A DNA stretch of 64,000 nt from contig JAXRKP010000206.1 of assembly GCA_037039925.1 (NCBI GenBank), positions 99,501-163,500 of the forward strand, given 5' to 3'. Below, in pieces: positions 62,501-64,000 of the stretch (within the stretch, counting starts at the first letter, position 1; every line of letters starts with the position of its first letter). Source of the DNA: Doris montereyensis. Taxonomy: Eukaryota; Mollusca; Gastropoda; Nudibranchia; Dorididae. A program made the translations under genes and the position numbers. The notes below the pieces were generated by a model. It was not told the origin of the DNA. It saw only the letters and a list, made by a program, of their open reading frames with translations, and searched no databases.

Positions 62501-63438
62501 TTCCTTCTGCTTATTCCTTTGTTCTTGACGAACTACTGGTAGGTTTTATTACTTTCCTTTTAACTCTTTCACTTGTCTTTCAAGACATTGATTTCAGGTC
62601 CTTATATCCATTATTTAGTCTCTAATAGGACTAGCAGCATAATCCACATTATGCCGAAATATATGAGACGTCAGTAGGTCAGTCAGCAGAGCGTCTGATT
62701 CTCACCCAGGAAGTCTGAGTTGGGGGGACTCGGTGGTCCAGGGGCAATGTGTCGGCCTCTCATCCAAAAGGTCATGGGTTCAAACCCCCGGCAGAGTTTA
62801 CTCAAGTTTTTCCAAGTTTTTCCAAGTAAAGTCCACCCCTGTTCCAGGTATGTGGATCGATACTTAGTCCCATCGGAGACGGACGATAAACCAGGACCTG
62901 GTGTGCAGATGACAAACATTTTGTGCATGTTGAAGATCCCTTGGCTGTTTACAGAGCAGTCCGGACAAAAATAAAAATCCTTCCACAACCCGTGAGATCA
63001 CCTTAGTTGTGGATGTGGATTAAAATCAAATCAAATCAAATCAAATCAAATCAAATCAAATCAAAACCTGAATTTTGGAAATGTTTACTGACCTTCCTGT
63101 CAACCCAGTGGCGCAACGGGCAGCTAATTCTATTTAGACTTGACAGGAGAAAAGGTCGGCGTGGTAGGCAATGACAAACTACCACGTCATTATGCTATGT
63201 GCCGACATTCTTACTCTTTTATATTTCAACTAAGTCTTGTATGCGCCCTTCATATATCATACAAAGGGGCATGTTTGGAGGAAGCGAGGACACGACAGAC
63301 ATACGAGAATCTAGCACCTTCTCACCTTGTGACCTGTGGCTCCTTGACCTTTCACTCTTACTGCCTTTGCTCCGACTGGATCGTGGCTTCTCATACTGCT
63401 GTGTGGATGTATCCATGGACTGATCAGTCACAGTTGAG
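39908..63438 (-). CDS. Unassigned large disordered Ser/Arg-rich protein with short coiled coil and Cys/His cluster (C-terminal ~800 residues)
   Basis: Eleven exons with matching phases: 63326-63438, 62030-62224, 58500-58698, 56581-56810, 54162-54377, 52972-53702, 43751-43935, 42659-42804, 42344-42516, 40863-40953 and 39908-40051. In order the protein shows Ser/Arg/Lys-rich disorder, an acidic stretch (SEEDEDLKKALKRK), a likely coiled coil (NRLKLLQEEIERLKEGVAKA), a Pro/Gln-rich segment, a Tyr/Arg-rich segment, a possible metal-binding cluster CPMCGGSSYHTHADYVH, an RS-rich region (GRPRSRSASRSRHYTPDRSR) and a short amphipathic end (SLSMDISRLTKKMLGALSSE). I do not recognise the family with confidence. 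An AKNA-like centrosomal/AT-hook protein is a weak guess from this layout. Several exons need single-base indels. The start lies beyond 64000. Confidence 0.7.
40145..40275 (-). mobile_element. tRNA-derived SINE, family D
   Basis: On the minus strand it begins with 'agtagctcagtcagtagagt', 'gtctgactagcacccagg' and B-box-like 'gagtttgatt', followed by 'agcagcgaaatgggtagctt'. It matches the plus-strand copy at 51733-51925. Pol III promoter-like boxes are visible. It lies in the last intron of the minus-strand gene. Confidence 0.7.
40863..40953 (-). CDS. Minus-strand gene exon, RS-rich
   Basis: One completing base plus 30 codons: SRSESRGRTELRSPPRSRHT and RQTEHSYSDA, continuing the RS-rich region. 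Acceptor TTGCCAG, donor GCT/GTAAGT. No indel needed. Confidence 0.85.
41150..41760. repeat. ~40-bp minisatellite
   Basis: Core 'cctaaaatgtgtcaccatag' with 'tagtatacgagtagtttggc', about 15 copies with many deletions. It lies in an intron of the minus-strand gene. Confidence 0.9.
42344..42516 (-). CDS. Minus-strand gene exon, SR-like region
   Basis: Phase from the upstream exon gives RSVSPTK. One A missing from the A-run at ~42499-42502 then separates it from NGRPRSRSASRSRHYTPDRS, RGRSKSQTRYHVREYSHDLS and DSDEERSRRRRR. With that base the exon is 174 nt and both ends are in phase. Acceptor CTCTCCAG, donor GGAG/GTAAGG. Dense RS/SR dipeptides suggest a phosphorylated, RNA- or nucleus-associated segment (inference). 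Confidence 0.8.
42659..42804 (-). CDS. Minus-strand gene exon with Cys/His cluster
   Basis: QPSPSYGTYVSA, CPMCGGSSYHTHADYVH and QGQPDTASTSPQHLGGQDA: 48 codons plus two bases. The Cys-X2-Cys followed by His-X-His and a further His could bind one zinc ion. Acceptor TTTCAG, donor CCAG/GTATGG. In frame with both neighbours, no indel. Confidence 0.85.
43083..43750 (-). repeat. ~54-bp minisatellite made of copies of an exon end and its 5' splice site
   Basis: About 12 units each carry on the plus strand 'gacatacctgtgtaccatag', followed by sequence related to the end of the adjoining exon ('gcaacctgactttaaaa' compared with exonic 'agaagcctgattttgag'). On the minus strand every well-kept unit reads exon-like sequence, CACAG/GTATGTC and the first ~15 nt of the intron. 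The true junction at 43751/43750 is the upstream-most unit. Confidence 0.9.
43751..43935 (-). CDS. Minus-strand gene exon
   Basis: Two completing bases plus 61 codons: NQQGARTTENSPWYQIRRAQ, QPSSFGPQGAYGGVPSVGRR, TQSHEDVSYRAQNQASFYGT, Q. No indel. Acceptor GATCACAG, donor CACAG/GTATGTC. Low-complexity, Gln/Gly/Tyr-rich, probably disordered. Its 3' end is the seed of the array at 43083-43750. Confidence 0.85.
44083..44162 (-). mobile_element. SINE family B, head only
   Basis: On the plus strand 'cgcggggctcgaacccac' (B box reversed), 'ggttgagaggccgacacctt' and 'ctggactactgagtcccc'. This is the tRNA-like head of the family found complete at 62722-63066. The body is missing. Confidence 0.75.
44537..45855. 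repeat. 60-bp minisatellite, ~22 copies, open in one frame for 442 codons
   Basis: The unit contains 'caacactggttatgtccatg', 'gctgttatagatttaaacta' and 'agggctttgatgtcatttga'. The period is a multiple of three and one frame lacks stops, so a 442-residue repeat ORF appears. Differences between copies do not favour synonymous changes by eye (agg/ggg, ctt/cat, gtt/att), there is no splice or promoter context, and it lies within an intron of the opposite gene. I treat it as non-coding. Confidence 0.9.
45985..51470. repeat. 5.5-kb minisatellite of a 19-bp TATA-containing unit, ~270 copies
   Basis: Consensus 'ggtagtacagtctatataa'. Zones of variants are visible: 'ggaagtaca' at 46080-46440, interspersed 'tataatgtaagg' longer units at 46950-49000, the plain unit at 49100-50980, and 'ggtaatacag' at 50985-51460. 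Each unit carries TATATAAG on the plus strand. It fills most of the intron between exons 52972-53702 and 43751-43935 of the minus-strand gene. Confidence 0.97.
51733..51925 (+). mobile_element. tRNA-derived SINE, family D
   Basis: Head 'ccactagctcagttaataaa' with 'gcgtctgactacacc' and B-box-like 'tagttcaattccc', then 'agcagcaaaatgggagtagt' and 'aggtctattcaacct'. It matches 40145-40275 in opposite orientation. Confidence 0.72.
52101..52748 (-). mobile_element. SINE family B carrying an internal tandem array
   Basis: The tRNA-like head is on the minus strand at 52676-52748 ('gggactcggtagtccagagg', B-box-like 'gagttcaagccccg'). The 3' part with 'ttagttgtggatgtgg' and a (tcaaa)-type end lies at 52101-52140. 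Other complete copies are ~345 bp; this one is ~648 bp because 52145-52555 is expanded. Confidence 0.75.
52145..52555. repeat. ~53-bp minisatellite inside a SINE
   Basis: Units 'agatttttggtaggactgtt', 'ataatttccccagagtt' and 'aaacaccaag', ~8 copies with deletions. The single-copy equivalent in other family-B elements ('ggttttggtagaatttt', 'ctgtaaacagccaagagatc') shows the origin. Confidence 0.85.
52972..53702 (-). CDS. Minus-strand gene, large exon (coiled coil, Pro/Gln-rich, Tyr/Arg-rich)
   Basis: From the 5' side: NRLKLLQEEIERLKEGVAKA then NENP; a Pro/Gln run; SNQKDNPEFYDPFDDPYGF; EWDEWYWTLPQNRQYDGADI; RNRLRQRRPYQRRGRGDVGH; and MRNQMASRGFFTTPSGAKIY ending SNT plus one base. The protein-like stretches lie in different frames, so several indels are needed (around 53615-53630, 53465-53480 and 53170-53200), but the exon as a whole is net in phase. 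Acceptor CTTTCAG, donor ACAG/GTGAAG. No family assignment. Confidence 0.72.
53775..54030. repeat. ~60-bp minisatellite, ~5 copies
   Basis: Units 'acattacaaattgcaatctc', 'tctgattaaaacaccaatg' and 'caccatgga', fairly diverged. It merges at its upper end with the donor-containing repeat at 54031-54161. Confidence 0.8.
54031..54161 (-). repeat. ~55-bp repeat of a 5' splice site, ~3 copies
   Basis: Plus-strand units 'aaaattacctgttgctgata', 'caaaattacctattggggct' and the true junction 'caaaattacctgttggtgct'. On the minus strand each reads CAACAG or CAATAG/GTAATTTT. The true donor is at 54162/54161. Confidence 0.75.
54162..54377 (-). CDS. Minus-strand gene exon
   Basis: LEQVGSQVDRPNSRHGRKTR and SSHENILLPDEDHTHTQ, then in another frame EIARSVKEFEERGIGSDVEV and GSNI, and back to the first frame with SPLSSTN before the donor. 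Net length is in phase, so two compensating indels are implied; as written the first frame ends in TAA. Acceptor ATTTCAG, donor ACAG/GTAATT. Confidence 0.68.
54519..54857 (+). mobile_element. SINE family B with (tcaaa)n tail
   Basis: Head 'gtagtccagcagcaaggtgt', 'ccaaaaggtcatgggttcaa' (B box), 'tagtcccgtagaagacgga', 'cagggcagtccgg', 'gagatcaccttagttatgg', tail of ~15 'aatca' units. Confidence 0.85.
54858..55135 (+). mobile_element. SINE family A, adjoining family B tail
   Basis: 'actagacttggaatcgtgaa', 'gtgttccttgggaaagacat', 'gcgcaaaatgggtaccagta', 'tcacctgttctgctttccgc' and 'ccataaaggccttgaaggaa'. The head is truncated where it meets the family-B tail, suggesting insertion into or next to the tail. 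Confidence 0.75.
55527..55862 (+). mobile_element. 3' fragment of a non-LTR retrotransposon (jockey/CR1-type reverse transcriptase C-terminus)
   Basis: A 111-codon open frame to TGA contains RLPSLKYRRKRGDLIQLYRI and, further on, RHNVITIRAVKTWNSLQF. The pattern Arg-L-P-x-L-x-Y-R-R-x-R-G-D-x-I, then a V-x-x-W-N-S-L and a NxFKNxID end, is the usual C-terminus of reverse-transcriptase proteins of jockey/CR1-like LINEs. The catalytic part is absent, so this is a 5'-truncated relic that kept an open frame. It lies in an intron of the minus-strand gene. Confidence 0.75.
56045..56357 (+). mobile_element. SINE-like element, family C, with (atcttt)n tail
   Basis: 'actgattcaaagccc', 'tttcacaacgttatattttt', 'gtgaatgagtacccagcta', 'gttagtatgaagcatc', then 'catctttatctttatcttta'. 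Confidence 0.75.
56581..56810 (-). CDS. Minus-strand gene exon
   Basis: SRQFKAENLHMDESMQKKRL then KSR, after one missing base PPPVRPSSRGSPTTDLYHTR and ETGQWKQRAQQEE, an in-frame TGA (or an error), and TREITRQEHTESLLPRAEL. A single added base brings both splice phases into register, which supports the reading. Acceptor TCTACGCAG, donor TTGCG/GTAACTTGG. Confidence 0.62.
57280..57490 (-). mobile_element. SINE family B, 3' part
   Basis: Tail (tttga)n at 57280-57320, then on the plus strand 'ccacattacaactaagatga', 'tgctctgtaaacagccaagg', 'gtgcacagagtgttgtgatc' and 'ctccaatgggactatg'. The head is missing, cut off near the 57.5-kb array. Confidence 0.8.
57530..58167. repeat. 56-bp minisatellite, ~11 copies
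   Basis: Units 'atgccaagccaacatatact', 'acaatgacatgtcaaactga' and 'cacaaaccacaatgcc', very homogeneous with a few deletions. A related single copy sits at 58466-58500 next to a splice donor. Confidence 0.94.
58186..58465 (-). mobile_element. SINE family B, diverged copy
   Basis: On the plus strand 'tccacatccacaactacggt', 'ctgtcctgtaaacagccaag', 'gtgcacagagtgttgttatc', 'tctctgatgggactag' and the head remnant 'ggcggggcttgaaaccaag'. It lies between the 56-bp array and the related unit at the exon donor. Confidence 0.78.
58500..58698 (-). CDS. Minus-strand gene exon
   Basis: In the phase set by the previous exon: DVSTPRAVNQKSSQSRDSIR, QEAKHAPSSPKKSARGTSLF and QPSDGPRHDSRQ. A shift near 58550 is then needed to reach TTSEEDEDLKKALKRK, an acidic-then-basic helix-like end. 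As written the first frame meets TGA near the end. Acceptor GATTCAG, donor AAAG/GTATGTC. Confidence 0.68.
58823..58965 (-). mobile_element. Family E dispersed repeat
   Basis: On the plus strand 'gtttcattgaaatttttcct', 'catatgtagtagttgtgatt', 'ggacacagcaagatgaaaga' and 'agtgaaagactgaaaggaaa', the reverse of the plus-strand copies near 17.5 and 20.4 kb. Confidence 0.65.
59004..59192 (+). mobile_element. SINE family A, 3'-truncated
   Basis: Head 'gaccaagtggttaggctgtt', 'cctgggatcatgaggtgtct', 'ctctgggaaagatgtg', 'gcgaatgggtacaagcacta', stopping after 'gactagtgtcct'. Confidence 0.8.
59193..59595. other. Intron sequence, no gene seen
   Basis: Non-repetitive sequence with no exon that fits the flanking phases. 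Confidence 0.4.
59596..60392. repeat. 51-bp minisatellite, ~15 copies
   Basis: Units 'gctaatggtggccatatgtg', 'ttttaaaggttattgtgttt' and 'acagtttgcat'. The period is a multiple of three, giving a 17-residue repeat ORF of 228 codons and others on both strands. It is treated as non-coding. Confidence 0.94.
60493..60600 (-). mobile_element. SINE family A, 3' fragment
   Basis: On the plus strand 'aaagttccttcaaggcccc', 'gagcttatcccagtttctat' and 'agcgtgaagcggaacaggtg'. The A-run at 60488 is the element's tail reversed. Confidence 0.82.
60601..61240. other. Intron sequence, no gene seen
   Basis: AT-rich. Contains 'ccaagatggcggccgtttct' followed by 'atggcaacca' near 60770, which looks like part of a dispersed element, though no second copy is in this window. 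Confidence 0.4.
61245..61532 (-). mobile_element. SINE family A, near full-length
   Basis: On the plus strand it starts 'cttccttcaaggccattatg', then 'gcgtgcagcggaaaaggcga', 'atgctagtctgacgcagg', 'agctagtgcttgtacccgtt', 'tgctaggattcaaaccagga' and ends 'ccatcaacgccac'. All landmarks of the 29.8-kb copy are present in reverse. Confidence 0.85.
61535..62029. other. Intron sequence, no gene seen
   Basis: More GC-rich than its surroundings at 61660-61890. It carries overlapping short open frames on the plus strand without recognisable similarity or splice context. Confidence 0.35.
62030..62224 (-). CDS. Minus-strand gene exon
   Basis: Two completing bases, then AGRSVENSYDGEEDTMETLD, SDMSMQRQDVRLKERRGGAR, PKAKRKEDSQDLSLDATLEE and YMSE plus one base. 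No indel. Acceptor TTTTTCCAG, donor GAAG/GTAAGAG. Acidic then basic, probably disordered; RPKAKRK could serve as a nuclear localisation signal (inference). Confidence 0.82.
62225..62670. other. Intron sequence, no gene seen
   Basis: Contains a weak family-E-like stretch near 62530-62580 ('actggtaggttttattact'). No exon. Confidence 0.4.
62722..63066 (+). mobile_element. SINE family B, full-length reference copy
   Basis: Head 'gggactcggtggtccagggg' (A-box-like), 'ggtcatgggttcaaaccccc' (B box), body 'gtccacccctgttccaggta', 'cttagtcccatcggagacgg', 'ctgtttacagagcagtccgg', 'gagatcaccttagttgtgg' and a (tcaaa)n tail. A partial family-D-like head 'gtaggtcagtcagcagagcg' precedes it at 62672-62715. Confidence 0.88.
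63326..63438 (-). CDS. Minus-strand gene, most upstream exon visible
   Basis: One completing base, then STVTDQSMDTSTQQYEKPRS, SRSKGSKSERSRSHRSQ and one base. No indel. Acceptor ACCATTAG, donor CAAG/GTGAGA. Ser/Arg-rich and disordered. It begins in mid-codon, so at least one further coding exon lies beyond 64000. Confidence 0.78.
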
Positions 63439-63539
63439 CTAATGGTGAAAAAAACAAAAAGGAGCTAAATAAAAACACAAAAACCGAAACCAACACACAA
63501 TTCAACAGCTCAGAATTTGATTTACCTAATCACACATAA

Positions 63540-63755
63540 ACCGGTTTTGAGAGAAAACATTTTCTTAAGTTCTCAACTGGAAAGAAAATTTAAAGATAGG
63601 AAAAACTGCATGCAAGTGAAATTTTTTTTACAAACGAGACCGAATTTGGCTACCATTTTTTGTGAGACAGGACAATCGACGACTATGAATCTGATAATGA
63701 TTACAACTCCAAAATGGTCAAATCTGTACTTAAGACAATATAACTCTGGGTAGAT
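63540..63755. repeat. Dispersed repeat, uninterrupted copy
   Basis: Contiguous counterpart of the two halves at 51995-52100 and 52749-52875 ('ttttgagagaaaac', 'caactggaaagaaaat', 'tgagacaggacaatcgacga', 'tatgaatctgataatgatta'). Class unknown, non-coding. Confidence 0.6.
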
Positions 63756-64000
63756 GAATTTTAGAGATGAAGAAACATGGCTGGTTGTTTCCTCTATAGG
63801 AATAAAATTTAGAAAAATTGCTGATTTTTTCTTTTTGGCGTCTCAATCAAATAATCGCAAGATAATATTATGGTCTATGATCAGTTCATTGAATGTCATT
63901 GACATTTATAATGTGTTTTACCAGCAATGAAAACTTTTGGGGTTTTTTCATACGATATTAAAGGCACGTATTGGTTGAGAAAATTCGCAATTGAGTAAAG
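63756..64000. other. Intron sequence, no gene seen
   Basis: AT-rich with no exon recognised up to the window edge. Confidence 0.4.

Overview
The window is animal nuclear DNA. Two genes with introns lie tail to tail in AT-rich, very repeat-dense sequence. Splice junctions are canonical GT/AG, and tRNA-derived SINE copies and a jockey/CR1-type retrotransposon fragment are present. The flotillin residues (for example GMARTAQVKRDGRIGEAEA and [18 protein letters not shown]) are of invertebrate type. The repeat style suggests a lophotrochozoan, perhaps a mollusc; that taxonomic guess is an inference of low certainty.

Plus strand, 148-27179: a flotillin-1 (FLOT1/reggie-2 type) gene from about residue 41 of the protein to the stop. 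The first ~40 codons lie upstream of the window. Eleven exons are recognised. Two of them (12473-12567 and 15882-15976) encode alternative versions of the same 32-residue segment, have the same phase and length, and look like a mutually exclusive exon pair. Introns are filled with minisatellites. An AT-rich probable 3' UTR follows to about 29.7 kb.

Minus strand, 63438 down to 39908: eleven exons whose phases chain together. They encode the C-terminal ~800 residues of a large, mostly disordered, Ser/Arg-rich protein with a short coiled coil, a Cys2/His3 cluster (CPMCGGSSYHTHADYVH) and an SR-like tail. I cannot assign the family; an AKNA-like centrosomal or AT-hook protein is only a weak guess. 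The 5' end is beyond 64000.

Between the genes lie a 3.7 kb minisatellite (30.3-34.0 kb) and ~5.6 kb of AT-rich DNA with a MITE-like inverted-repeat element. By my tally about 24 kb, over a third of the window, is tandem repeat. The largest array is 5.5 kb of a 19-bp TATATAAG-containing unit.

The most unusual feature is that several tandem duplications straddle exon ends in both genes. The 43.1-43.75 kb array repeats an exon end plus its 5' splice site about 12 times. The 39.66-39.95 kb array contains the last codons and the stop of the minus-strand gene. Smaller examples are at 54.0-54.2 kb, 25.57-25.65 kb and possibly 58.47 kb. Another array grew inside a SINE (52.14-52.55 kb).

Many exons need single-base insertions or deletions to keep frame although their splice sites and protein conservation are intact. 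This most likely reflects an incompletely polished long-read assembly rather than pseudogenes.
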